Source: a bacterium
GTDB lineage: Bacteria; Hydrothermota; UBA3073; JACQXS01; JAQTXJ01
Direction: 5' to 3'
DNA: 64,000 nucleotides
NCBI GenBank assembly: GCA_028716385.1
Contig: JAQUPX010000003.1
Location: 248,001 to 312,000 of the forward strand
Part shown: positions 51,080-59,601 of the stretch, piece after piece
Layout of the letters: every line of letters begins with the position of its first letter
Position numbering within the stretch: position 1 is the first letter of the stretch
Translations under genes and position numbers: made by a program
The notes under the pieces: generated by a model
Database searches by the model: none
What the model saw: the letters and a program-made list of their open reading frames with translations, nothing else
What the model was told of the DNA's origin: nothing

Positions 51080-52081
51080 ATGAATTTTTCAGATAAAACC
51101 GTATTAATTACCGGAGGAACAGGTTCTTTCGGAAGAAAATTTACAGAGATTATCCTTAAAAAGTATAAACCTAAAAAGGTGATTATTTTCAGTAGGGATG
51201 AGTTTAAACAATACGAAATGGCGAAAATTTTTCCAAAAGATAAATACCCAATTCGTTTTTTTATAGGAGACATACGAGATAAAGATAGACTTGTGCGGGC
51301 TTTTGAAGGTGTGGATTATGTAATTCATGCGGCGGCTTTGAAACAGGTTCCCGCATTAGAATATAATCCTTTTGAAGCGGTGAAAACAAATATATTAGGG
51401 GCACAAAATATCGTTGAAGCTGCAATAGAAACGAATGTGAAAAAAGTGGTGGCTCTTTCTACTGACAAAGCCGTAAATCCAATTAATCTTTATGGCGCTA
51501 CAAAACTTGCTATGGAAAAGATATTCATTACCGCAAGTTCTTATGCCGGAGCTAAAAACATTAAGTTTTGTGTCGTTAGATATGGAAATGTTGTTGGGAG
51601 CAGGGGAAGCGTTATTCCTTTCTTTCTAAATCTTGCAAAACAAGGCGTTAAAAAACTTCCTTTGACTGATGAAAGGATGACAAGATTTTGGATTACTTTA
51701 GAACAAGGTGTGGACTGGGTCATTGATATCTTAAAGGATTCTAAGGGAGGGGAAATATTTGTACCTAAAATTCCAAGTATGCGAATAGTAGACCTTGTAA
51801 AAGCAATTTCTGGCAATAATTTATATAAAATAATAGGGATAAGACCGGGGGAAAAAATACATGAAACTCTTATAAATGAGGACGAAGGACGCAGTACTAT
51901 CGATATGGGAAAATATTTTATAATATTATTCCAATTTGAGTTTGAAATAGAAAGTCGGTTGTATTATAAAGGAATACCAAAAGTTCCGGAGAATTTTATC
52001 TATAGAAGCAATATTAATGATAAATGGTTATCTGCCGGAGAATTGAAAAAAATGATGAAACGTATAGAGGTGGAACAGTGA
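51080..52081 (+). CDS. pseB: UDP-GlcNAc 4,6-dehydratase/5-epimerase PseB
   Basis: 333 residues of the extended short-chain dehydrogenase type. NAD-binding VLITGGTGSFGRKFTEIIL at the N-terminus, the CapD-family HAAALKQVPALEYNPFEAVK with Lys in place of the usual Tyr catalytic arrangement, and RYGNVVGSRGSVIPFF. It makes the first intermediate of pseudaminic acid, UDP-2-acetamido-2,6-dideoxy-L-arabino-hexos-4-ulose. Ribosome site ATGGAGGA precedes the ATG. It starts a plus-strand operon whose genes mostly overlap or lie within a few bases. Confidence 0.93.
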   Translation: MNFSDKTVLITGGTGSFGRKFTEIILKKYKPKKVIIFSRDEFKQYEMAKIFPKDKYPIRFFIGDIRDKDRLVRAFEGVDYVIHAAALKQVPALEYNPFEAVKTNILGAQNIVEAAIETNVKKVVALSTDKAVNPINLYGATKLAMEKIFITASSYAGAKNIKFCVVRYGNVVGSRGSVIPFFLNLAKQGVKKLPLTDERMTRFWITLEQGVDWVIDILKDSKGGEIFVPKIPSMRIVDLVKAISGNNLYKIIGIRPGEKIHETLINEDEGRSTIDMGKYFIILFQFEFEIESRLYYKGIPKVPENFIYRSNINDKWLSAGELKKMMKRIEVEQ

Positions 52082-53223
52082 TTTCATACGGAAGACAGCT
52101 TATAGAAAAGGATGACATAGAAGAAGTTGTAAAAGTTTTAAAGTCAGATTTCTTGACCCAGGGCCCAAAGATAGAAGAATTTGAAAAAAATATAGCCGGG
52201 TATTGCAATTGTAAATACGCTGTTGTTTTTAATTCCGGGACTTCTGCTTTACAAGGAGCATATTTTTCTTTGGAATTAAAAAAAGGATGTGAATTTATTA
52301 CATCACCTAATACTTTTGTTGCTACATCTAACGCCGGGATTGATGTCGGGCTTAATCCCATTTTTGTGGATATAGAAAAAGATACCGGTAATATTGATGT
52401 GTCTAAAATAGAGCGAAATATTACCAGAAAGACAAAACTAATCGTCCCTATCCATTATGCAGGGCATCCTGTTGATATGGAAAAAATTTATCAGATAGCC
52501 CAAAAATATAAACTTTATGTAATAGAAGATGCCTGTCATTCATTGGGTGCAAAATATAAGGGAGAAAAAGTTGGAAGTTGTAAATATTCGGATATGGCTG
52601 TTTTAAGTTTTCACCCTGTCAAACATATCACAACAGGAGAAGGCGGGGCAGTTTTGACAAACAGTAAAAAGTATTTTGAAAAATTAAAAATGTTTAGAAA
52701 TCATGGTATTACAAAAGAGAATTTTATAAATAAAAGTGCAGGAGAATGGTATTATGAAATGCAGTTTTTAGGGCATAACTATCGAATGACGGATATACAG
52801 GCGGCACTTGGAATATCACAGTTGAAAAAATTGAATAGATTTGTGAAAAAGAGAAGGGAAATAGTAAAAGCTTATGAAAAAGCATTTAAAAATAACTCGT
52901 ATTTTGATATACCCGTAGAAAAAGGTTACGCTTATTCATCGTATCATCTTTACTCTATATGGTTAAAAGATAAATATAAGAATAGAAAAAAAGATATTTT
53001 TTCAGAAATGAGAAAAAAAGGGTTAGGAGTTCAAGTTCATTATATCCCTGTTTATTTACAGCCATATTATCAAACTCTGGGATTTAAAAAAGGAATATGC
53101 CCAATAGCTGAAGATTTTTATCAGAGAGAAATAAGCATTCCTATTTATCCATCAATGACAACAGAAAATATAAGTTTTGTAATAGAAAAACTATTTAAAG
53201 TATTTGAAGAAGTTAACTTATGA
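52078..53223 (+). CDS. pseC: PLP-dependent aminotransferase PseC
   Basis: 381 residues from a GTG at 52078 (GTGA overlap with pseB, ribosome site AGAGGTGG); the frame is open further upstream without a better start. A DegT/DnrJ/EryC1-type aminotransferase: YGRQLIEKDDIEEVVKVLKS, FNSGTSALQGAYFSLELKKG, IEDACHSLGAKYKGEKVGSC, the PLP lysine in SFHPVKHITTGEGGAVLTN, and NYRMTDIQAALGISQLKKL. It aminates C4 of the PseB product. This enzyme pairs with PseB in all known pseudaminic routes. Confidence 0.93.
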   Translation: MISYGRQLIEKDDIEEVVKVLKSDFLTQGPKIEEFEKNIAGYCNCKYAVVFNSGTSALQGAYFSLELKKGCEFITSPNTFVATSNAGIDVGLNPIFVDIEKDTGNIDVSKIERNITRKTKLIVPIHYAGHPVDMEKIYQIAQKYKLYVIEDACHSLGAKYKGEKVGSCKYSDMAVLSFHPVKHITTGEGGAVLTNSKKYFEKLKMFRNHGITKENFINKSAGEWYYEMQFLGHNYRMTDIQAALGISQLKKLNRFVKKRREIVKAYEKAFKNNSYFDIPVEKGYAYSSYHLYSIWLKDKYKNRKKDIFSEMRKKGLGVQVHYIPVYLQPYYQTLGFKKGICPIAEDFYQREISIPIYPSMTTENISFVIEKLFKVFEEVNL

Positions 53224-54110
53224 ATAAAATTGCATTAGGAACTGCACAATTGGGCATGAATTATGGTATTAGCAATAAAAGAGGTAAAATTCCCCCAAAA
53301 GAGGTATTTGAAATTTTAACAAAAGCCATAGATTTTGAAATAGATGTTCTTGATACTGCGTATGTTTATGGAACAAGTGAAGATGCAATAGGGAAGTTTT
53401 TACTAGAAAATAAAGCGAATATAAAAATTATAACCAAACTTCCCTCAATAGGTGATGAGTACTCAAAAGAAAAGATATATAATTTTTTCCGCACTTCTTT
53501 AAATAGATTGAAACAGAAAAATATATTTTGTTATATGGTGCATGATGTTGCTGATATTTTGAATGACAAAGCCAATTTCATATCAAAAACATTTGAAGAC
53601 TTAAAAAAAGAAAAATTAATAGAAAAAATAGGGGTTTCAGTATATGATAAAAAAGAAATAGATTTTGTTTTGAGAAACTTTGAATTTGATATTATTCAGT
53701 TGCCTTTTAGTATTTTTGACCAGAGATTGTTACAAGATTCTACGATAAAAATGTTAAAAGAAAAAGGGAAAGAAATTTATGCAAGGTCTATTTTTCTGCA
53801 GGGAGTAATATTTTTAGAGAAAGAAAATATCCCGAATCAGATTAAAGATATTGCCGTACATATAAAAAAACTTGAACAACTCGGGCACAAAATAAAATTA
53901 TCTAAAGAAGAAATCGCTTTATTGTTCGTTTATTCTAATAGCTATATTGACAGGGTTGTTATTGGTATCGATAATATTATGCAACTAGAGAGAAATATGG
54001 ATATATTGAAAAAACTAGAGTATTTTAAATCTATAACTAAAACAACTGATTTTGAGGAGATTAGAATAAATAATCCTATTTTAGTCAATCCTGGAAAATG
54101 GAAGGAGTAA
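53220..54110 (+). CDS. Aldo/keto reductase of the sugar operon
   Basis: 296 residues of the AKR TIM barrel: ALGTAQLGMNYGISNKRGKI, the catalytic Asp and Tyr in DTAYVYGTSEDAIGKF, His in YMVHDVAD, and the cofactor strand IGVSVYDKKEID, IDRVVIGIDNIMQLERNMDI. It is not a core enzyme of pseudaminic acid synthesis; similar reductases occur in sialic-acid-like clusters, where their step is unclear. It overlaps pseC by 4 nt (ATGA). Confidence 0.85.
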   Translation: MNKIALGTAQLGMNYGISNKRGKIPPKEVFEILTKAIDFEIDVLDTAYVYGTSEDAIGKFLLENKANIKIITKLPSIGDEYSKEKIYNFFRTSLNRLKQKNIFCYMVHDVADILNDKANFISKTFEDLKKEKLIEKIGVSVYDKKEIDFVLRNFEFDIIQLPFSIFDQRLLQDSTIKMLKEKGKEIYARSIFLQGVIFLEKENIPNQIKDIAVHIKKLEQLGHKIKLSKEEIALLFVYSNSYIDRVVIGIDNIMQLERNMDILKKLEYFKSITKTTDFEEIRINNPILVNPGKWKE

Positions 54111-54114
54111 TAAA

Positions 54115-54900
54115 ATGAGCATATTATTTTGTTTTAAGTTAGACAAAAAGGTTGTTCTTATTACCGGGGGATGTGGTCACTTAGGAAAAAGTATTAGTAA
54201 AGGATTGGCTGAGGCAGGTGCGATAGTTATAGTTGGACAAAAAGATCCTGATAAATATTACCGGGTTTTCGGCGAACAAAAATATTCAAATATTTCCGTT
54301 ATAGAATTGAATGTTTCTTCCCCTGTTTCTATAAAAAATGCGTATGAAAAAATACAAAAAAAGTACGGGAAAATAGACGTGCTTATTAACAATGCTTTTT
54401 ATTCAAAAGGAAACTTTCCTGAAAAAATAACAAATGAAGAGTGGAATTATGGAATTGACGGAACGTTAAATAGCGTATTTAGATGCGTAAAGGAAGTTCT
54501 GCCTTATATGAGAAAAGCCAAAAAAGGAAATATAATCAATATCGCATCAATGTATGGAGTTGTATCTCCCGATTTTAAGATTTACGAAAATAACCCGGAG
54601 TATTTTAACGCACCCAATTATGGTGTAGCTAAAGCAGGAGTGATTCAATTTACAAAATATTATGCAGTTTATCTTGCGAAATATAATATTAGGGTCAATT
54701 GTATCTCTCCGGGGGCATTCCCATCCATTGAAGTGCAAAAAAGTAAAGGTTTCATAGAGAAGCTGTCAAAAAAGATTCCTATGGGTAGAATAGGCAATCC
54801 GGATGATTTAAAAGGGGTTATTGTGTTTCTTTCTTCAGATGCTTCTTCTTATGTTACAGGTCAAAATATTATTGTAGATGGAGGTTGGACTCTTTGTTGA
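54115..54900 (+). CDS. Short-chain dehydrogenase of the sugar operon
   Basis: 261 residues. Classical SDR: VVLITGGCGHLGKSISKGLA (NAD-binding), NNA motif (VLINNAFYSKGNFPEKIT), catalytic Ser in IINIASMYGVVSPD, Tyr and Lys in NYGVAKAGVIQFTKYYAVYL, and the C-terminal SSDASSYVTGQNIIVDGGW. Comparable to PtmA-type enzymes in Campylobacter flagellin-sugar loci, which lie next to a cytidylyltransferase as here. Substrate unknown. Confidence 0.85.
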   Translation: MSILFCFKLDKKVVLITGGCGHLGKSISKGLAEAGAIVIVGQKDPDKYYRVFGEQKYSNISVIELNVSSPVSIKNAYEKIQKKYGKIDVLINNAFYSKGNFPEKITNEEWNYGIDGTLNSVFRCVKEVLPYMRKAKKGNIINIASMYGVVSPDFKIYENNPEYFNAPNYGVAKAGVIQFTKYYAVYLAKYNIRVNCISPGAFPSIEVQKSKGFIEKLSKKIPMGRIGNPDDLKGVIVFLSSDASSYVTGQNIIVDGGWTLC

Positions 54901-54914
54901 AAAATAAAACATCA

Positions 54915-55745
54915 ATGAAAATAGGTGCGATAATTCAAGCCAGGGTTGGTTCTACAAGATTTCCCAATAAGGTTTTATTGCCGTTGCCTTATAATTCCAA
55001 TATATCCGTGCTTGAACAGATAATAAAAAGGATAAAAAAAAGTAAAATAATAAAAGAAGTAGTAATAGCAACTACAAATAAAAAAGCAGATAATATTATA
55101 GAATCCCTTTCAAATAAATTGGGTATCAAATGTTTTAGAGGAAATGAATCTGATGTGTTATCAAGATTTTTTTATGCGGCAAAAGAAAATAATCTGGATA
55201 TTATTGTAAGGTTAACAGGGGATAATCCATGTATTGATTATACATTAATCGATTTGATACTAAAACTTCATATAAAAGGAAATAATGATTATACAGAGAC
55301 AAAATTTTATCCGGTGGGAACAAATGTAGAGGTACTCTCTTTTAAAGCCATAGAAAAAGCGTTTATTGAAGCTTCAACTCCTTTTGAAAGAGAGCATGTA
55401 ACTCCATATATACATTCCAATCCTAATAAATTTAAAGTAGTTATAAAAGATGCTCCAAAAAAATATTATTATCCCGATATCAGAATAACTCTTGATACCG
55501 AAGAAGATTATGCTTTGCTTTGCGCAGTATATGATTATTTATATCCCAAGAATGAATATTTTAATGCGTATGATATAGTAAATCTCTTTAAAAAGAAACC
55601 ATGGTTAAAACGGATAAATGAAAAAATAGTTCAAAAGAAAATATGTTATTCCCTAAAAGAAGAAATTAAAGAAGCTGTAAAAGTTTTAGAATTACAGGAT
55701 TTAAAAAAAGCAAGCACTCTTTTGAGAAAATATTTAGAAAAATGA
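54915..55745 (+). CDS. pseF: CMP-sugar cytidylyltransferase (PseF type)
   Basis: 276 residues from the ATG at 54915, chosen because the family begins MKIGAIIQARxGSTRxPxKV as here; a TTG at 54897 overlapping the previous stop is the alternative and has the better placed GGAGG. The CTP-binding signature AIIQARVGSTRFPNKVLLPL, RGNESDVLSRFFYAAKE and RLTGDNPCIDYTLIDLILK are present. It activates the nine-carbon sugar to CMP-sugar. The approximately 80-residue C-terminal tail is helical. Confidence 0.88.
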   Translation: MKIGAIIQARVGSTRFPNKVLLPLPYNSNISVLEQIIKRIKKSKIIKEVVIATTNKKADNIIESLSNKLGIKCFRGNESDVLSRFFYAAKENNLDIIVRLTGDNPCIDYTLIDLILKLHIKGNNDYTETKFYPVGTNVEVLSFKAIEKAFIEASTPFEREHVTPYIHSNPNKFKVVIKDAPKKYYYPDIRITLDTEEDYALLCAVYDYLYPKNEYFNAYDIVNLFKKKPWLKRINEKIVQKKICYSLKEEIKEAVKVLELQDLKKASTLLRKYLEK

Positions 55746-56731
55746 AAGTAGTTATAATTACAGAAGGTGGTTTAAGTATAGGATTAGGACATATAACAAG
55801 ATGTCTTTCTTTTTATCAAGCTTTTGAGGAAAATGGAATAGTTCCGGAATTGATAATAAATAGTAATAATAGTATTGGAGACTTATTGAAAGGCAAAAGA
55901 TACAAAATATTTAATTGGCTTAAAGAAACAAAGAAATTATTTGATTTGACTAAAAATGTTTCCATAGTTATAGTTGATTCATATTTAACAAGCGCGAAAT
56001 TCTATGAAGATATATCTAAATTAGTAAAAACTCTTGTTTTCATAGATGACAACAAAAGAATTGAGTATAAAAGCGGAATTGTGGTGAATGGCGCTATATA
56101 TGCTGAAAAAATTAAGTATCCTAAAAAAGATGGGGTAACATATCTTTTAGGTAATAAGTATACGCCTTTAAGAAAAGAATTTTGGGATGCCTCTGAAAAG
56201 AAAATACGAGAAAAAATAGAAAGCATAATGATTACCTTTGGCGGAGAGGACTCAGAGAATATGACTATTAAAATATTAAAACTGCTGAATAAAAACTATC
56301 CTAAAATAGTTAAAAATGTCGTAATTGGAAAAAGTTTTAAAAATGTAGAGAAAATAGAAAGGGTAAGGGATAAAACTACAGAACTTCTATATCATCCCGG
56401 TGCAGAGAAAATGAAAAAAGTAATGTTGAAATCTGACATCGCAATCTCTGCCGGTGGGCAAACTTTATATGAGCTTGCAAGAATAGGAGTGCCTACAATA
56501 GGAATTTGTATGGCAGAAAATCAGTTAGGTAATTTAAAAGGATGTGAAAAAGCCGGATTTTTAGAATATATTGGGTGGTATAACAAAGCTAATTTGATAG
56601 GGAAATTAAATGATTCTATACAATATTTAGAAAGTATGAAAATAAGAAGAACTAAATCTAAGATAGCAAAAAAATGTGTTGATGGAAAAGGTGCAAAAAG
56701 GATTATTAAAGAAATTTTAAAAGAAATATAG
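55742..56731 (+). CDS. pseG: UDP-sugar hydrolase PseG
   Basis: 329 residues, GT-B fold. The N-terminal EGGLSIGLGHITRCLSFYQA with the catalytic His of GxGHxxR, IVIVDSYLTSAKFYED, LLGNKYTPLRKEFWD, and the C-terminal AISAGGQTLYELARIGVPTI and MAENQLGNLKGCEKAG. PseG removes UDP to free 2,4-diamido-trideoxy-altrose. It overlaps pseF by 4 nt (ATGA). The usual partner PseH (acetyltransferase) is not in the operon. Confidence 0.92.
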   Translation: MKVVIITEGGLSIGLGHITRCLSFYQAFEENGIVPELIINSNNSIGDLLKGKRYKIFNWLKETKKLFDLTKNVSIVIVDSYLTSAKFYEDISKLVKTLVFIDDNKRIEYKSGIVVNGAIYAEKIKYPKKDGVTYLLGNKYTPLRKEFWDASEKKIREKIESIMITFGGEDSENMTIKILKLLNKNYPKIVKNVVIGKSFKNVEKIERVRDKTTELLYHPGAEKMKKVMLKSDIAISAGGQTLYELARIGVPTIGICMAENQLGNLKGCEKAGFLEYIGWYNKANLIGKLNDSIQYLESMKIRRTKSKIAKKCVDGKGAKRIIKEILKEI

Positions 56732-56739
56732 AAATTACA

Positions 56740-57780
56740 ATGAAAAAAATAAAAATTGGCAATAAATGGGTAGGCGAGGGAAATCCCTGTTTTATTATTG
56801 CTGAAATAGGGGCTAATCATAACCAGGATATAGAAATAGGGAAAGAACTTATAGATGTCTCTTGTGAGGCCGGAGTTGATGCCATAAAATTTCAATCATT
56901 TACTGTTAAAAATTGGATTTCAAAAAGCATGAAATCATTCCCAACGTTACCGTCAGGTGTGGATATTAAAAAGGAACTGAAGAAATGTGAGCTTTCTTAT
57001 ACAATGTATGAAAAATTTAAACAATATGCTAAAAACAAGGGGGTAATATGTTTTTCAACTCCGTCTCATAAGGAAGATATTGACAAGCTAATGGCAATAG
57101 GGATTCCTGCTATTAAATTTGGTTCAGTGCAGATAACAGATTTACCAACCATAGAATATGCAGCTAAAAGAAAAAAGCCTATTATGTTATCAACCGGTGC
57201 TTCCAGGATGAAAGAAATTAAAGAAGCTTTAGATACTATTTATTCTACAGGAAATAAGGATGTTATTTTACTTCACTGTACTTCTTTGTACCCTACCCCG
57301 ATAGACAAAGTAAATTTGCGAGCAATGCTTACCTTGATGAAGAATTTTGATGTACCAATTGGATATTCCGACCACACACTTGATCCTGTATTAGTTCCTA
57401 CTGCAGCGGTGGCATTAGGGGCATGTATTATTGAAAAACATATAACATTAGACAGAAATCTCAAAGGTCCTGACCATCCATTTGCTTTGGAACCACAAGA
57501 GTTAAAAGAAATGGTAAAAGCCATAAGAAATACAGAGACTCTTTTAGGTTCGGGCATTAAACAACAATTGCCGGAGGAAAAAGAGATGGCAAAAATGGGA
57601 CGACGTAGCATTGTTGCTAAAATAAAAATTCCAAGTAGAACTCGAATATCTCGAGAAATGCTTACCCTAAAGCGTCCTGGATATGGGATTGAGCCTAAAT
57701 ATATAAATAAAATTATTGGTAGAACTTCGAAAAAGAATATCGAAGAAGATACCATTATTTTATGGGATATGCTATCATGA
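56740..57780 (+). CDS. pseI: Pseudaminic acid synthase PseI (NeuB family)
   Basis: 346 residues. NeuB TIM barrel (CFIIAEIGANHNQDIEIGKE, GVDAIKFQSFTVKNW, STPSHKEDIDKLMAIGIPAI, KFGSVQITDLPTIEYAAK, IGYSDHTLDPVLVPTAAVAL, EKHITLDRNLKGPDHPFALE) and a C-terminal SAF antifreeze-type domain (RRSIVAKIKIPSRTRISREM). It condenses the hexose with phosphoenolpyruvate. 8 bp after pseG, overlapping the formyltransferase gene by 4 nt. Confidence 0.93.
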   Translation: MKKIKIGNKWVGEGNPCFIIAEIGANHNQDIEIGKELIDVSCEAGVDAIKFQSFTVKNWISKSMKSFPTLPSGVDIKKELKKCELSYTMYEKFKQYAKNKGVICFSTPSHKEDIDKLMAIGIPAIKFGSVQITDLPTIEYAAKRKKPIMLSTGASRMKEIKEALDTIYSTGNKDVILLHCTSLYPTPIDKVNLRAMLTLMKNFDVPIGYSDHTLDPVLVPTAAVALGACIIEKHITLDRNLKGPDHPFALEPQELKEMVKAIRNTETLLGSGIKQQLPEEKEMAKMGRRSIVAKIKIPSRTRISREMLTLKRPGYGIEPKYINKIIGRTSKKNIEEDTIILWDMLS

Positions 57781-58535
57781 AAATTTTATATATGGGGAAT
57801 AATTATGTAGGCTATGAAATTATAAGATGGTTAAGCGATAAAAAAGAAAATATTGTTGGTTTAGTAATACATCCGAAGGAAAATGAAAAATATACAAAAG
57901 ATATGATAAAAGTATCCGGTGTAAAAAAAGAAAATATTTTCTTGGGGAATAAACTTAATGAAAAGGTTTGTATAAATGCGTTTAAAAAACTAAAACCGGA
58001 TATTATTTTATCAGTATTTTTTAATTATATTTTAGGAGAAGGTATTTTGAATATCCCGCCCAGAGGATGTGTGAATTTGCATCCGGGATATTTACCATTT
58101 AATAAAGGGCAATTTCCAAATGTGTGGAGTATTATTGAAGGAACGCCTGCGGGAGTTACTATGCATTATATGGATAAAAAGATAGACACAGGAGATATTA
58201 TTGCTCGTAAGAAAGTAAATGTAGAGTTTGAGGATACTGGCGAGACCCTGTATTTAAAATTAGAAAAGGCAAGTATTGAATTGTTTAAGAAAAATTGGAA
58301 TATCTTAAAGACTGGGAAAAATAAGCGATTCAAACAACAAAAAGGAGGAACTTATCATAAAACCGCTGATGTGAAAAAAATAGATATTATTGATTTGAAC
58401 AAAAGCTATAAAGCCAAGGATTTAATAAACATATTAAGAGCAAGAACATTTCCACCTTATGAAAGTGCTTATGTTAAATTAAAGGATAGCAAAGTTTATA
58501 TAAGAATAGCTATGAAAAAGGTGAAAGATGTATAA
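57777..58535 (+). CDS. Sugar N-formyltransferase
   Basis: 252 residues from the ATG at 57777 (ATGA overlap with pseI; the frame opens 15 nt earlier). The formyltransferase fold is recognised by the Asn-His-Asp catalytic set: CVNLHPGYLPFNKGQFPNVW and GVTMHYMDKKIDTGDIIARK, as in methionyl-tRNA formyltransferase, ArnA and the sugar N-formyltransferases VioF/WlaRD. The C-terminal part (ADVKKIDIIDLNKSYKAKDL ... RARTFPPYESAYVKL) fits the sugar-specific group. It would use N10-formyl-tetrahydrofolate to formylate an amino sugar; with pseH absent, an N-formyl pseudaminic acid is a reasonable guess. Confidence 0.82.
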   Translation: MKILYMGNNYVGYEIIRWLSDKKENIVGLVIHPKENEKYTKDMIKVSGVKKENIFLGNKLNEKVCINAFKKLKPDIILSVFFNYILGEGILNIPPRGCVNLHPGYLPFNKGQFPNVWSIIEGTPAGVTMHYMDKKIDTGDIIARKKVNVEFEDTGETLYLKLEKASIELFKKNWNILKTGKNKRFKQQKGGTYHKTADVKKIDIIDLNKSYKAKDLINILRARTFPPYESAYVKLKDSKVYIRIAMKKVKDV

Positions 58536-59568
58536 ACCAAGGGTTCTTTTTACCAGTGTGGGAGGGTTAGTTGTCCCTAATATGATAAAGTCTTTAAGAG
58601 AAGCATTTCACAATAACATATATATAATAGGGGTAGATATTAATTCTAATGCAGTTGGATTTCATTTTACAGATAAAAACTATATTGTTTCAAAAGGAAA
58701 TGAGAATGGGTATACGGAAAAATTATTAAGTATCTCAAAAAAAGAGTCAATAGATGTTATTCTTCCACTCTCAGATGAAGAACTTCTTGCTCTTGCAAAA
58801 GATAAATCTAAATTTGAAAGAGAAGGAATTCAGGTTGCTTGTTCGGAATATAATATTGTTAAAACAGCTATGGATAAAGCTTTCATGTTACAATATTTAG
58901 AAAAAGAAGGATTACCTTGCCCGGAGTATCGTATACCTAGTAACCTTAAAGAGTTAGAAAGAGACATTAAATCTCTTGGTTATCCAAATAAAAAAGTAGT
59001 ATTTAAACCCAGAAAATCAAGAGGGGCAAGGGGATTCTGGATATTGAATGCTAATCTTCATAAGCGTCGCATGATACTTGAAGATCGTGATCGCCAAGAA
59101 ATCACATTAGAGTGGTTATTAGAATCTTTAAAAGATAATAATAAGTTCCCGGATATTCTGGCAATGGAGTATTTACCTGGAGATGATTTTAATGTAGATG
59201 TGCTATCATGGAAAGGAAAACCGATTTATACAATACCAAATGAAAGAATGTTGCCAAAGCATGGTCCTGTACGTGTAGGGCATATTAGAAAAAATAAAAA
59301 AGTTGAAACTCTTGTAAAACAGGTAGTAGAAAGTTTCAAGTTTGATTATTATGTAAATGTTGAAGTTGCATACAGGAGTGGGACAAAGGCAAACCCTTTT
59401 GTTTATGAGATAAATCCAAGAATATCTGCTGCGGTAGTAGCCAATAAAGCTGCCGGAATTGATATTTTGACTATGGGCGTTAAATTAGCGTTAAAAAAAG
59501 ACTTCTCAAAAAATATTAACTTTAAGGAAACTCAAATGATTAGGTATTGGAATGAGTTGTTTTTTTAA
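58528..59568 (+). CDS. ATP-grasp enzyme of the sugar operon
   Basis: 346 residues. Pre-ATP-grasp domain (VLFTSVGGLVVPNMIKSLRE, ILPLSDEELLALAKDKSKF) and ATP-grasp core (KKVVFKPRKSRGARGFWILN, ILAMEYLPGDDFNVDVLSWK, FVYEINPRISAAVVANKAAG with the metal-binding ExN). The same architecture as CarB-like and PylC-like ligases found in surface-sugar loci. It may attach an amino acid or another acyl group to an amino sugar; substrate unknown. It overlaps the formyltransferase gene by 8 nt. Confidence 0.8.
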   Translation: MYKPRVLFTSVGGLVVPNMIKSLREAFHNNIYIIGVDINSNAVGFHFTDKNYIVSKGNENGYTEKLLSISKKESIDVILPLSDEELLALAKDKSKFEREGIQVACSEYNIVKTAMDKAFMLQYLEKEGLPCPEYRIPSNLKELERDIKSLGYPNKKVVFKPRKSRGARGFWILNANLHKRRMILEDRDRQEITLEWLLESLKDNNKFPDILAMEYLPGDDFNVDVLSWKGKPIYTIPNERMLPKHGPVRVGHIRKNKKVETLVKQVVESFKFDYYVNVEVAYRSGTKANPFVYEINPRISAAVVANKAAGIDILTMGVKLALKKDFSKNINFKETQMIRYWNELFF

Positions 59569-59601
59569 GACAAACAAAACTGTTTTTAATAGAAGAGAAA
59601 A

